From Cyprinodon diabolis (lineage: Eukaryota; Chordata; Actinopteri; Cyprinodontiformes; Cyprinodontidae): a stretch of DNA of 64,000 bases. The notes under the pieces are model-generated. The model saw nothing but the letters and a program-made list of their open reading frames with translations. It ran no database searches and was not told the origin of the DNA. A program made the position numbers and the translations under genes. Location: the NCBI GenBank assembly GCA_030533445.1, contig CM060070.1, forward strand, positions 47,576,385 to 47,640,384, written 5' to 3'. Positions 13,601 through 23,504 of this stretch are shown piece after piece. Every line of letters begins with the position of its first letter. Position 1 is the first letter of the stretch.

Positions 13601-16600
13601 GTCATGATGGGTCTAAAATGACTAGCCCACATGCAGAACACAACGGAGGCGGGGTAAAAGGTTTAACAGAGTTTATTGGAATGTGCAACAGAAAACAAGT
13701 TAGTACAGGATCTTGAACTGGTCTAGGCTGGTTCACTGAAGTCTGCAGGGATGATAGTTCGGTTAGGAAGGCAGACAGATGAATTTGAGTCTTTAGATAA
13801 GTCTGAATTCTACCTTGACTAATCCGGGCTTCTCTTTGAGAGGAGGAACCGTTGGGTCCAGAGACTGTTTGTTCAGCAGAGTTCACAAGCAGCTGCAGCG
13901 TCTTGCTTCTGACTTTTAATGGCAGACCTTGGTCAGAGTTCCCAGCTCTTCACAGAGAGCAGCAGGGGAATCCACATAGGAATCTTCAGGTTTGGCTTAC
14001 AAGGGCAATCTCGGCAGGTTAAGCTCATCCAGAGCTTCAGGTTTGAGACAGGTTTCCTGTGAGGCAAAAACAAGGGAGAGTTAGAATCAGATCTCTCTTA
14101 GAGACCGCAAAGATTCTTCAGGTTCAAGGCTCAGGTCGCTAACCAAACTAGGTCAACACTGCGGCATCGAGTCTGGCAGCTGGTTATAAAGGTGAGGTCC
14201 TCTGATGAGTAGATGCGTCTCAGGTGTGCTGGAAGACTCCAGCTCCAGAAGACCCACGGTGCACTCTGCTGGAGGAAGGTGGTACAGCTCCAGATCCCAA
14301 CAGTAACTTCTTTTAATCACTACTTCTATAGAAGTGTGAAAAATCTGTGAACAATAATTATAGCACAATTCCTGCCACTATATAATATAATATGCCACAA
14401 TATATCTATAGCAACAAGGCAAACACTATTGCCTCTAAGGGTTTTACTTTTGTAAGAAACAGAAGATAAAGTTTCATTTCTAATACTGAAAGAACTGTTA
14501 CACTTTAGCTCTGGATAAAGCATCACCTTTAGGAGTTTAACAATTGTCTTTCAATTCTAACGGGGCATCTATGGGCATGTTGAAGCATGACGTCACATGT
14601 GCAAGACCCCGCCCCCCAGTCTGCTGCTGAAGAGCGAAAACTCTTGCGCTGCGTATTGTTTTTTTAGCGGTCAAGTTACCGAGCTAATGTGCTAAATCTG
14701 AAATCTACACGTCATTTAAACATTCTTTAAGTCTATTCATTTGAACAAAAGGTTTATATTACAGACTAACATTTCTATAAAAAAATTAAATACCAAAAAT
14801 ATATGGCTTGTATCTAATATTAACATTTATATAAATATCAAATCATCTTACCCTGCTTTGCATGTGCAGTGGGCAGACACCACATAGCCTTTTACTTTGT
14901 CCAGGCAGATCCACACCTGGTGACGCCCTTTCATGTTGGTCATCCTTTGCGATGACATCATGGCAGACTTCAAGAAGCACACTGCTTCATGCGATCATCA
15001 CTGTGATAAAATATTTGCCCCACATGTCCAGACATAAAGAAGATATACCCTTCTAATGACTTCTATGCCTTCATTGCCTCTGCTGTATAAAGTCCTGGTG
15101 TTTTAATAATTGTAAATATCCCCAAACTGAGCAGGCGGCCAATTTAAGGACTGTCAATCCAAAGACCGTCATTTAAAACAGGTCTGGAAGCTTTACGATA
15201 AATACAGTTAACTTTGCTGTGAACCTTTGCGGCCCTCTGCAGAAAGATCATCTAAATAATACTGACATCCTCTGGTTTCATCTTGGTAACAGAAATGTCC
15301 TAACATGGCAGCAGGACTGTGTTCGACTATGGTGTTCAACTAGTAAAACAAACGTTTTGCCCTCCAGTGTTGTGTACATGCACAAACTTCCGGAAGTAAA
15401 CAATAACATTCAATAACATTCATTCATCAGCAGCTCCTGGAATTGCTTTGTTTCAGAGAAAATAAGAAGCTTACATAGAAAGCCAAAGGGAACACTAAGC
15501 TGTTTAGAAAGAGAACATGAAGTTTTGGGTAGAATTTGCTCAGCTTCTGCTTCTATACATGACATGGAAACAGCTAAACACAGGGAGTCAAAGACGAGAG
15601 GGATTTCTTTACAGCGAAAATGGTTTAGGCTAAATATTGTGTGCCAAAGGCCAGCATATTCTACAGCATCAAAACCTAAATGATTCTGAAAACACAGAGA
15701 AGTCAGATTAACCTAAGTTAACTACAAGCTTTAGGAACAACAAACATTTAAACCTAGTGCAAAACATTTCAATGAACTCTACATACTAAATACCATATTC
15801 CCGTACAACGTTCGTACATTAGCATGTAGAGTCTAGTATTTAGGATTGTAGTATGTAGTTTGTTAAAAAAAAGTGCAGCTGATATGTTACTGTTATACTT
15901 ACTTAAATAGGGACAAAAATACCCAGAAGGGATCTAAAATGTGAAAAATCTGCTTTAGTACATTCTTTATAGGAGAAATTTTATTCAATTAAATTTATTT
16001 CTATAACGCCAATTCACAACACATGTCATCTCAAGGCCTCAGCAATCCCTCACACTAAGAATGCTTGTAGCGACAGTGGAGAGGAAAAACTCCCTTTGAA
16101 CAGGAAGAAACCTCCAGCAGAACCAGGCTCAGTGTGAGCGGCCATCTGCTGAGGCCCACTGGGGTTCAAGGAGACAGAAGCAGACATAGAAAAAGAAGCA
16201 TAGATACAAGAGGCAACTGTCAACCAGCTCCACAGGCGGTCCTGTCCGGGATGATGAAAAGGGGTCCCTACTCCCTCCAAGAGTCTAAGCATATAGCAGC
16301 ACAAATGCAGAAAATAGCTCAGGATAACCTAAGTATTTTCAATGAAGTATAAAAATGTAATACTCTGTCCTTTCCTCCGTCTCTGAGATAAAAATTCTAA
16401 CCTACACTGTAAATGATGGACTGTTTTTGCTTCACCATGGCAGATATGCCGGATAAAACAGCAACTGGCACTATTGCCATCCAAGTAGAGAATTTTAACG
16501 ACCACTGCCCCACGCTGACCAGTGAAGTCCAGTCCATGTGCACAACCAAAGACAGCGTCATTGTTAATGCCCAAGATGAAGATGCATTTCCTAATGCAGC

Positions 16601-19600
16601 GCCGTTTGAGTTTATCATCAACCCAAAAGGCACAGAGGGAAAATGGCACGTGGAGCGCTACAACGGTAACACAATATGTCATTTGCAGAGAAAATCTGAA
16701 TGAATTATTAATAACACTGACAGACAGTTTGGGCCGGATCTATCAAAGGTTTGCGTGTATTAAAACGTGAGCTATTTCGCTGCGCACGCTAAAAAATGTA
16801 CAAACTGATCTATCAACAGCGTGCTAAAAGGATTTGGTCTTTAAAACGTGCTAAATAGCGCCTCTGATCCATTTAGTACTTTTTCTGCTATGAATATGCA
16901 AAATGGGGCGTTTACACGCAAAAGTGCGTCTTGTGGGAGGAGAACATGTAAATATATTAATTTAGCACTCGCAAAGTGATTTATCAAACCTGAAAGCAAT
17001 TTTGCTAACGGTATCTGACTCTATATTTAACACGTTTCAAAAGAAGGTACAAATGGTCTGTATGCGTAATTGCGCACTTGTCGCAAGAAGGAGACATCGA
17101 AATGAAGCAAGGAGACGCAGAGAACGCATTTTTTCACTCCGTGTGAATATTTTTGGAATGAACGAGGAAACGGTCATCAAAACGTATCGTTTATCCAGTA
17201 TTGCCATTTTGGAGCTGCAATTCCAGTGATTTGCTCCTCACAGAGCGTCAGCTACTTGTTCCTCAATGCTGGTCAGAGGCATCTCATCTACTGTGCCCCC
17301 TCCTCTTTTGTTCGCAGATGTTTTGTTATATGCCAGTTTTTCTTTGGTTCGCCTTCTAATATCCTGGTATCTTCTTTTTACTTCATCCACTGTTCGCAAG
17401 GTTTCACCAACAGCGTTTACTTTATTACAGATTTGTTCACATAAAGCGTTCCTCTGTGTGACAGGCACACTTCTTTGCTGTAGCTCACTTAAATGATTGT
17501 TGGCTTCATCCACCAATACCTCCATTTCCATGGGGTCGAATTTCCTTTTGCGCTTTCTGCTGTCCAAACTCGCCATGCCGCAAACCACAAAACGCGCAAA
17601 ACCATCATTTAAATCGGGCGTCTCCAGCAGTTTTGCACCTGCCACCAGTTACGCAATCGCTCTTGTTAAATCACCCGCAAACCATGGTTCAGCCCCTCGC
17701 GCAAAATTCCAGTTTGCGAGCGCAAATTACTGCACGCAAAATTGGATCTTGATAAATCCGGCCCTTTGTGTTTTTAGAGTTTCAGCTTTTTGTGACTTTA
17801 AATGCAAAAAAACAAAAAAAACAAGAAGTTTTCTTGTTTCTCCTTTAAATTAAAATCTTGTGTAATACTATTTTAATTTCTTTCAAAACATCCATTGTCT
17901 CCTGGGGCACCGGCGTGGGGCAGGCCTCCCCGGTAGGGGGTCGCTGGTTTACACTACAGCAAAAGATGCTCTTTATAACTTCAGATTTGACATTCAAAAG
18001 GGGGATATATATTTTCCTGCTATGTCTTTTACTTTGTCTGCCTGAAATGTATAGCACTTAAAAATTTACAAAAATTAATAAAAAAAATATATATATAATC
18101 CTTGTTATCCCTAATTGAAGAAATTTGTGATTCAAGATGTTTCTGACATATTAAAATTATTTTTATTTTTTAAAATAGCTTCTATATTGATATGACCCTC
18201 TCTAATGTATATTTTTTTTAAAGAAAAGCATATTTCTCTTTAATCTCTCATGAACTCTGATGATCAAATCATTGTTGGATCCAACAGAGACTGCAGCTAT
18301 TTTGAGGGTGGAGGAGGAGCTTTGGCCTGGTGTCTATAAACTGATGGTGGAGGTGAAAGACCAGCAGGGAAAGTCTTGTGAAACCCCACAAAAGTTGGAT
18401 GTCCATGTCTGTGTCTGCGAGGATGGAGTTGTCTGTGCAAACCGAGCCTACATGGGTGAGACTGAGAAAGTGTCGGAGCTTGGAGCTGCAGCCATCGGCC
18501 TGCTTTTTCTGGGACTGCTGCTTTTACTGCGTAAGTATGGTGGAGTTTAAACTACTTTAAGGATCATACTTTACCCTTTAGCAGCTCTCAGTCCCCATTA
18601 TCTTTTTAAGCATTTCCTTTAAGCCACTGGTGATCTAGCTTTAGTTAGTAGGACGATGATGATTTGCCCACACTGAGCTGTGTACAGTAACTACTGATAT
18701 TGCTGTCCTTTCCACATGGTTGGAAGAACCTTAAAACAACCTAACAGGGCTGACTCAGCTCCCTCTTCTGATCTTGGTGCATTTCTTTTTGGCACAAGTG
18801 GTCTCTGGACAGCTTGTTTATACATGGTGGCTAAAACAGGGCGTTGCTATGTTGCTATGTGCATTCCATTCAATTCAATTTATTTCTATAGCACCAATGT
18901 ACATCATGTCAACCAAAGCACTTTCCAGTTCACCAGATCATCCAGTGAAATTGGTTCAAAATTTTCTATCAAAGAAAAACCAGGTGATTGCATCGATTTA
19001 TTGTCTCTTCAGCAATCTCTCACACCAGGCATGCTTGTAGCGACAGTGGAGAGGAAAAACTCCCTTTGAACAAGAAGAAACCTCCAGCAGAACCAGGCTC
19101 AGTGTGAGCGGCCATCTGCTGAGGCCCACTGGGGTTCAAGGAGACAGAAGCAGATATAGAAAAAGAAGCATAGATACAAAAGGCAACTGTCAACCAGCTC
19201 CACAGGCGGCCCCGTCCAGGAAACACACAGCCAGGCAGACAAGCTCCGAGCCAGCTCCCATGTCAGAGGATGAAGAGAGCACATCCAGTTAGTCACAGTC
19301 AGAGAAACAGGACTACACTGGAAAACAGGCCAAGCTCCAACATCTAGAAACAAAGGTGTTGATGGCAGCAGCACAGCTGATATTTCTCTCCACGATGGAG
19401 TCACAGCCAAACAGGAACAGACCAGATGAAGCTACTATGAGAAAAAGCAGAGAGAGCAGAACGTTAGAGATTGAACTAACAGATTCTGCAGAGTGGGAGA
19501 ATAGAGATAGAATGAAGCAGAATGATGAAAAAGGGGTCCCTATGTCCTCCTGCAGTCTAAGCCTATAGCAGCAGAACTATAGAGATAGCTCATGATAACC

Positions 19601-21114
19601 TTAGCCACTCTAACTAGAAGCTTTATCAAACAGAAAAGTTTTAAGCCTCATGCATGTCTGACCTTTGCATGATCCATCCTTCTTCTCCTGCTCATATGTC
19701 AGGGTCACATTGGGGCTGTTGCCTTTCTCCAGCAGTCTTTTGGTGGGGTCAACACTGGACGGTTTGCCAGTCTATTACAGGTCAATTTAGAGACATCAAT
19801 TAACCCAAAATACATGTTTTTTTAAACAGAGGGGGGGGGAAAATGAAGAACATGCAAATCATCTTTCTGCTTCATTCTCTCTCTGCTCTCCTATTCTGCA
19901 GAATCTGTTAGTTCAATCTCTAACCTTCTGCTCTCTCTGCTTTTCCTCAGAGTAGCTTTGCCTCGTCTGTTCCTGTTTGGCTGTGACGTCATCCAGGAAA
20001 GAAACATCAGCTGTGCTGCTTCCATCAACACCCTTGTTTGTAGATGTTGGAGATTGGCCTGTTTTCCAGTGTGGTCCTGTTTCTCTGGCCGTGGCTGGGT
20101 GGATGTGCTCTCTTCATCCTCTGGCATGGAAGCTGCCTTGGAGCTCGTCTGCCTGGCTGTGTGTTTCCTGGACGGGGCCGCCTTTTACAGCTGCTTTTTG
20201 TATCTCTGCTTCTGTCTCCTTGAACCCCAGTCGGCCTCGGCAGATGGCCGCTCGCACTGAGCCTGGTTCTGCTGGAGGTTTCTTCCTGTTAAAAGGGAGT
20301 TTTTCCTCTCCACTGTCGCTACAAGCATGCTTAGTGTGAGGGATTGTATTTGAGTCAATGAGTCAATGCAATCAACTGGTTTTCCTTAGATAGAAAACTT
20401 TGTATCAATTTGACTGTATGATCTGGTTGAACTGTAAAGTGCCTTGAGATGACATGTGTTGTGAATTTGGCGCTATATAAATAAACTGAACTGAATTGAA
20501 TTGAAACACTATGAAGAAACACACTAGGCTGGGAATGGAACCCAGGACCATCTGGCTCTGCTCCACCATGCAACCATTTTACTGGATGCAAATAAATATC
20601 TGGCAAACTCTTAGCAACACTTGGATTGTAGCAGAGGCATGGCTCACATCACCATATGCTAGAAAAAAGCACCGGTGTATCTGAAGATTAATTATCTGAT
20701 CTAATTACATCACTCGCATTGTCAGCAACAGCTGACGAAAGAATGTGAACATTAGCCAGAATAGTGTTGGCGAGCTCTTTTGTTAAATAGTATGGATGAA
20801 ATCTCACAGTTTGATATCCTTCAATAGCATGTCCTGGCTTCCCCCCTCTGTGTTACTGCCGAGCTCTCTTTACATCTCTCTCTGTTTGTAATGTCAGTAA
20901 GCTGGGCAGAGAGGCAACATGATCCTATAAACTAGTAAGCTGTTAGTTTTCTCTTAGTTAATGATGTTAAATTACTTTTCTTCCAGTCATTCCTTTGTTG
21001 ATGTTCCTCTGCCAGTGTGGAAGTGCTGCTAAATATAAGGACCTCTTTACTGATGTGCCTTCTTCAAAATCTCATCTCATTCACTACAACACTGAAGCCC
21101 CCGGAGACAATGTG
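4280..21114 (+). CDS. dsg2: Desmoglein-2-like desmosomal cadherin (partial gene, 7 exons seen)
   Basis: Desmogleins are single-pass calcium-dependent adhesion proteins of desmosomes that bind partner cadherins outside the cell and plakoglobin inside it. Exons seen: 4280-4414, 4575-4760, 12697-13074, 13170-13312, 16444-16665, 18288-18530, 20987-21114. They encode a DVDDNPP calcium motif, a Gly/Ser-rich insert, the KNQPEGPHF and NDHCPTL regions, a cysteine-bearing extracellular anchor, a transmembrane helix and the first tail residues ending EAPGDNV, which resembles the desmoglein-2 juxtamembrane segment. Intron phases are 0, 0, 2, 1, 1, 1 and 0, and they agree only if exon 3 is one base shorter than it is. 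The start codon, EC1 and earlier exons are off the left edge; the plakoglobin-binding tail was not found downstream. Desmocollin is the main alternative, but the juxtamembrane sequence fits desmoglein better. Confidence 0.85.
4575..4760 (+). CDS. dsg2: Cadherin exon: start of the next EC repeat
   Basis: Acceptor 'ttcttcgcag' and donor 'gtatcg' bound 62 codons, phase 0 to 0. The translation begins [10 protein letters not shown] and contains [15 protein letters not shown] and [14 protein letters not shown], typical EC-repeat strands including the glutamate and the [10 protein letters not shown] segment used in calcium binding. Confidence 0.9.
4761..5514. other. Intron sequence with no recognised element
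   Basis: AT-rich intronic DNA without long open frames or repeat borders that I can name. Confidence 0.5.
5515..5679 (-). repeat. SINE-like repeat, split by a hAT insertion
   Basis: Opposite-orientation copy of the repeat at 812-958 ('ggttaatggtcttgctcagg'). After the hAT at 5688-9500 the repeat continues at 9509-9545 with 'ctctaaccactaggtcaac', so the transposon landed inside it. Confidence 0.6.
5680..5687. repeat. Target site duplication CTCAGAGC, left
   Basis: Perfect 8-bp match to 9501-9508, the length expected for hAT transposases. Confidence 0.97.
7599..7665. repeat. (GT)n microsatellite in the transposase intron
   Basis: About 66 bp of pure GT dinucleotide followed by a short degenerate GTGC/GTGA tail. 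Confidence 0.97.
7749..8302. mobile_element. Nested non-autonomous hAT (MITE), 554 bp
   Basis: Ends are CAGGGGTGTCAAAC and GTTTGACACCCTTG, an inverted pair with one mismatch, flanked by perfect 8-bp duplications CTTTATGT at 7741-7748 and 8303-8310. It has no coding capacity. It sits in the intron of the larger hAT, 16 bp before the next exon, so it is younger than its host. The subterminal 'gcggcccgccg' and 'gtggccccctt' are typical of a widespread vertebrate hAT MITE group (recognition from memory). Confidence 0.95.
9546..10282. other. Intron sequence with a dispersed repeat fragment
   Basis: Contains the copy at about 9862-9935 of the repeat that is also at 3728-3800. No coding feature was recognised; the open frames on the minus strand around 10016-10279 have no family resemblance. 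Confidence 0.45.
10283..12064 (+). mobile_element. 5'-truncated Rex1/CR1-like LINE
   Basis: Reverse transcriptase sequence enters directly at the 5' truncation point and runs to about 11785. It is followed by a short AT-rich 3' region ending 'aataaacctgattctgatt', a tail style seen in CR1/Rex1-type LINEs. No target duplication was identified. The assignment to Rex1 rather than another CR1 relative is from memory. Confidence 0.75.
10461..11785 (+). pseudogene. Broken reverse transcriptase of the Rex1-like LINE
   Basis: RT motifs appear in order: [48 protein letters not shown] (catalytic block A), a damaged block B, then [13 protein letters not shown] (block C with the DD pair) and the C-terminal domain to [13 protein letters not shown] frameshift lies in the C-run near 11033 and an in-frame TAG at 11162-11164, so the copy is dead. 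The last intact frame is 11183-11785. Confidence 0.85.
12065..12696. other. Intron segment that is also present at 21580-22172
   Basis: From about 12127 the sequence is nearly identical to 21580 onward, with small indels (for example a 7-bp difference near 12260). It ends at the polypyrimidine tract and acceptor of cadherin exon 3. Confidence 0.85.
12697..13074 (+). CDS. dsg2: Cadherin exon 3 with a 1-bp frameshift in an A7 run
   Basis: The exon starts AVDFEDVK, which continues the previous exon in frame. The next codons are shifted by an A7 run at about 12717-12723; the second frame gives [16 protein letters not shown], a Gly/Ser-rich stretch, then [18 protein letters not shown] and [14 protein letters not shown]. 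The exon is 378 nt, whereas 377 is needed to end in phase 2 and join exon 4 (AA|A TAC). The donor is 'gtcagt', weaker than the others. The extra base would truncate the protein soon after, unless it is an assembly error. Confidence 0.88.
13170..13312 (+). CDS. dsg2: Cadherin exon 4
   Basis: Acceptor 'ttgtgtttag', donor 'gtacag', 143 nt, entering in phase 2 and leaving in phase 1. The translation contains [20 protein letters not shown] and [17 protein letters not shown], closely following the membrane-proximal EC repeat of desmogleins. Confidence 0.9.
13313..13594. other. Intron, AT-rich, nothing recognised
   Basis: No repeat border or exon was seen before the solo LTR target site at 13595. 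Confidence 0.5.
13600..14302 (-). mobile_element. Solo LTR of a Ty3-type retrotransposon
   Basis: 703 bp, beginning TGTCATGATGGG and ending GATCCCAACA, flanked by a perfect 5-bp duplication GTAAC at 13595-13599 and 14303-14307. Internal stretches and the 3' part ('agatcccaaca', 'ctgatgag') resemble the LTRs of the element at 40039-44800, and by that comparison its sense is the minus strand. One LTR with an intact target duplication indicates deletion of the interior by LTR-LTR recombination. Confidence 0.9.
14308..15976. other. Long intron segment with no recognised feature
   Basis: Mixed composition, no open frame with family resemblance and no terminal repeats noticed. Confidence 0.45.
15977..16338 (-). 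repeat. L2 LINE 3' end, internally deleted
   Basis: Starts with the L2 tail region 'ttatttctataacgcc' and passes through the 'gtggagaggaaaaactccc' block to 'agctcaggataacc', but lacks part of the middle compared with 34958-35690. Confidence 0.8.
16444..16665 (+). CDS. dsg2: Cadherin exon 5: extracellular anchor region
   Basis: Acceptor 'caccatggcag' and donor 'gtaaca'; 222 nt, phase 1 to 1. The translation includes [34 protein letters not shown] and [15 protein letters not shown], matching the conserved NDNCPTL-cysteine segment of desmogleins. Confidence 0.92.
16731..17764. mobile_element. Harbinger-type element, deletion derivative A
   Basis: Inverted ends GGGCCGGATCTATCAA and TTGATAAATCCGGCCC differ at one position. 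The 3-bp flanks are TTT on both sides, consistent in length with PIF/Harbinger insertion. It keeps a Myb/SANT-like gene on the minus strand and the first codons of a transposase on the plus strand (about 17053-17229, with [20 protein letters not shown]), but the rest of the transposase is gone. The sister copy at 59335-60568 keeps the complementary part. Confidence 0.85.
17238..17576 (-). CDS. Myb/SANT-like DNA-binding protein of the Harbinger element
   Basis: The preferred start is at 17576 ([19 protein letters not shown]), giving 112 residues; an in-frame upstream extension reaches 17645. A basic N-terminus is followed by a Myb/SANT-like trihelix ([12 protein letters not shown] ... [18 protein letters not shown]). 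In Harbinger elements a second, Myb-like protein helps the transposase enter the nucleus and bind DNA (family knowledge). The C-terminal end after [10 protein letters not shown] is probably truncated by the internal deletion. Confidence 0.75.
   Translation of the reverse strand: MASLDSRKRKRKFDPMEMEVLVDEANNHLSELQQRSVPVTQRNALCEQICNKVNAVGETLRTVDEVKRRYQDIRRRTKEKLAYNKTSANKRGGGTVDEMPLTSIEEQVADAL
17765..18287. other. Intron, AT-rich, nothing recognised
   Basis: Ends in the acceptor for cadherin exon 6. No repeat border seen. Confidence 0.45.
18288..18530 (+). CDS. dsg2: Cadherin exon 6: anchor and transmembrane helix
   Basis: 243 nt, phase 1 to 1, donor 'gtaagt'. The translation includes [20 protein letters not shown], the cysteine-rich [10 protein letters not shown] and the start of the transmembrane helix ([15 protein letters not shown]). 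Two acceptors fit the phase: after 'ccaacag' (18287) or 9 nt later after 'actgcag' (18296); I chose the first, and both keep the frame. Confidence 0.9.
18865..19655 (-). repeat. L2 LINE 3' end, left arm of an inverted pair
   Basis: Tail region at 18865, then the shared 'gtggagaggaaaaactccc' block, ending with 'gctttatcaaacagaaaag'. It is 5' truncated in the same way as a typical L2 insertion. Confidence 0.85.
19862..20508 (+). repeat. L2 LINE 3' end, right arm of an inverted pair
   Basis: Same sequence as the left arm but in opposite orientation, ending in 'gcgctatataaataaactg'. The two arms are separated by about 200 bp, giving a large imperfect palindrome within one cadherin intron. Confidence 0.85.
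20509..20986. other. Intron, nothing recognised
   Basis: Ends in a good polypyrimidine tract and 'cttccag' acceptor at 20986. Confidence 0.5.
20987..21114 (+). CDS. dsg2: Cadherin exon 7: end of the helix and juxtamembrane tail
   Basis: 128 nt, phase 1 to 0, donor 'gtgaga'. The helix finishes with [16 protein letters not shown] and the tail continues to [14 protein letters not shown]. The CxCG after the helix and the EAPxDxV motif are shared with desmoglein 2. It is the last cadherin exon that I can identify. Confidence 0.88.
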
Positions 21115-21282
21115 GTGAGACAAACATTTTTAGATATTTTTGAAAGATATTTATGATCAAAGTTAATCAGGGTTCGTACACGTTTTCCAAAGTCAAAATC
21201 AAGCACTTTTCAAGCACTTTCTGGAGCCATTTTAAAACTTTTTCCAGCACCTTACAAAACCAGTTATGTGCGGATGACTGGC

Positions 21283-21306
21283 GGGGGGGGGGGGGGGGGG
21301 GGGGGG
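21283..21306 (+). repeat. G24 homopolymer
   Basis: 24 consecutive G. It lies about 145 bp before a C-run of similar length, so the two could pair or form G-quadruplex / i-motif structures; assembly errors are also likely at such runs. Confidence 0.95.
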
Positions 21307-21449
21307 TTCGAAATGAATACATAAAACTAAATCCTATCTTATCCTATTTGTCAGAGCACATGAGGCAGATAGTTATTTTCTATTATCAGTTTTAATTAAC
21401 CCTTGACCTTTCCACATATAGTTCACCGATGATGAAGATGACAAACACG

Positions 21450-21487
21450 CCCCCCCCCCACCCCCCCCCCCCCCCCCCCCCCCCCCC
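21450..21487 (+). repeat. C-homopolymer (C10-A-C27)
   Basis: A run of C interrupted once by A. See the G24 run at 21283-21306. Confidence 0.95.
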
Positions 21488-21579
21488 ACACAAGTCTCCT
21501 CGGATGATCAAAGAAAATTACTCCTCTGCCATGGCGTAGTAATATAACCAACCAGAGGGTGTCGCAATTCAGTATTATC

Positions 21580-22345
21580 ACCTAGTAGCTACTGTACTTG
21601 ACAAATTTTAAGCCAACTTGGCTTCAAACATTATCTTTCCCCCTTTAAATCTAAAATCAACTTTAAAAACAAAAGCAATAAACTAGAAATTTCTGACATC
21701 AGATGCATTGAAAGTACAAATTATTATAGGGCTTTATCAATGTTTATTGCCTTGCTTACTCTTCCTTTATCAATAGTAGAGGGTAAAACACTTAAGGAGG
21801 AGGAAAACTTTGAAAGAATTTGATTTTAAGGAAGAGAAAGTGTAAAGTTTCTTTACTCTTCAGGTTCAAATCTTTAGATTTTTGATGGATTGTAAAATGT
21901 CTATTCCCAGAATCAAGAACATCCTATAAAACTGCAAATAGACATAAGGTTTCAATAAATGTATAACAAAAAAGTGATAATCTGCATCTGCACCGTTTCT
22001 CCCCATGTTATCATTGTGTAACTTGCCTTTCAAAATGATTTGGTGGAGAGCAGGTCTTGGCCTCCAGGGTCTACAGATGCCAGAATCGATACTACAAGGC
22101 CAAATGCGTTTATTTCTACATTCCACAGTGTAAATACTCCACAAGTTTTTGTTTCTCTCTGTTATTTTCCAGGCTGTGGACTTCGAGGATGTAAAAAAAC
22201 CTGGACCTAGGGCTAGCGGTGCGCAACAAGGCCCCCATGTTTAACGGATCTATTCCCAATGGTGGAGCTAGTATTGGTTTTGGAGGAGGTCCCAGTGGTG
22301 CCAGCGGTGCCTCTGGTCCCAGCGGTGCCAGCAGCTCCTCTGGAA
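21580..22345 (+). pseudogene. Partial duplicate of cadherin intron and exon 3
   Basis: The block copies 12127-12868 with high identity by eye, including the acceptor (exon copy begins at 22173), the A7 frameshift and the start of the Gly/Ser-rich segment, where it breaks off. It lies downstream of the transmembrane exon, so splicing it in would not make sense. It is either a local segmental duplication or a misassembly. Confidence 0.88.
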
Positions 22346-23504
22346 GCAGAGGAAGCATCCATGGCTTTTAAATTTTGTCTTGTCTTAGTCTCATTAATAA
22401 AAAAGTAATTTTTTTCATTTTCGTCATATTTTTATTTTCTGGAAACAATTTTTCTGCGTCATCGTCTCATCATTGTCACGGGAAAAAGGGGCGTTGACGA
22501 AATTAACACTGCTATGAGAAAAAGCAGAGAGAGTAGAACGTTAGAGATTGAACTAATAGATTCTGCAGAGTGGGAGAATAGAGATAGAATGAAGCAGATT
22601 GATTAAATGATGAGTTCAGTGGCTTATGTGAATAAATTGAACGATTGAAATTGAGTCACTGGAGTTTACACAACAAACAGACGGAGAGGAACGAAATATA
22701 GATAGATCTCTATTAGATCAGAATGATCCACATGGTTGAAACCTCAAAATAAAAACATCTGGATGGAAAGAACTGTCTTTATAACAAGGGTTTGGTAAAA
22801 GGCGGTTTCACTCTATGGACTCGGGTTCTACGGCTCTGATGCTTTCTCTGAACCTACAAGCTTCTCCCCTGGAAAACCAAATCAGACTGCCTGCACTGCT
22901 CTGCTCATCTGTTTCAGCATCACTAAACTCTCAGTCATCCAGCACGCAGTCACATCACCATCACTGAGATCTGCAGAGGAACCTAAATCTTCCTCCTCCT
23001 CATGGGTCCTGTGAAGGTTGGGGGCTTTTTAAAATCCAGCCACTCAGCCGATCTTTCCATCTCGGAGGCTGTTCTCTCATCTGCTGACCAGTTTCTTGCT
23101 GTATTCTATAAATAAACACTTTAATCACTCCCTGTTGTGTTTGGCTGAATCCTGCTTTTTTTTAGGCTGGCTCGTCCATTTTCAGCCACGAGTCAATAAA
23201 GTAGCTGTTCAAATGGAAACTGGTAAATGACCTGTACCTTTATAGCTTAAAATCAAGTCAGAGGATTACAAAGCAGGAGTCCTAATATGCGTTTTTATAT
23301 ATATATTCTCTCAATAAAAACACACAAAATCTAATTTCTTTATTGTCGATGCTAGAAACCATAATACTCTAATGGAAATCAATGGTGTCAGTTTTCTCCA
23401 GGATGCGTTGCAGGAAACATTTAATCAGGAATTATTATTATGTATTTAAGCCTATTTAGTAATTTTTTATACTTGTCTAAAACACATAGAGCTCATAGAA
23501 ACAT
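22346..23504. other. Unassigned sequence with one small L2 fragment
   Basis: 22505-22600 matches the L2 3' end ('gcagagagagtagaacgtta'). An AATAAA lies near 23110, but no cadherin tail exon precedes it, so I do not call a gene end. Confidence 0.5.

Noticed and set aside
17497..17853. 118-codon plus-strand frame
   Set aside because: Antisense of the Myb-like gene running past the end of the Harbinger element.
21421..21490. Possible cadherin tail exon (FTDDEDDKH after a TAG acceptor)
   Set aside because: It runs straight into the C homopolymer, has no donor, and does not resemble a desmoglein tail.
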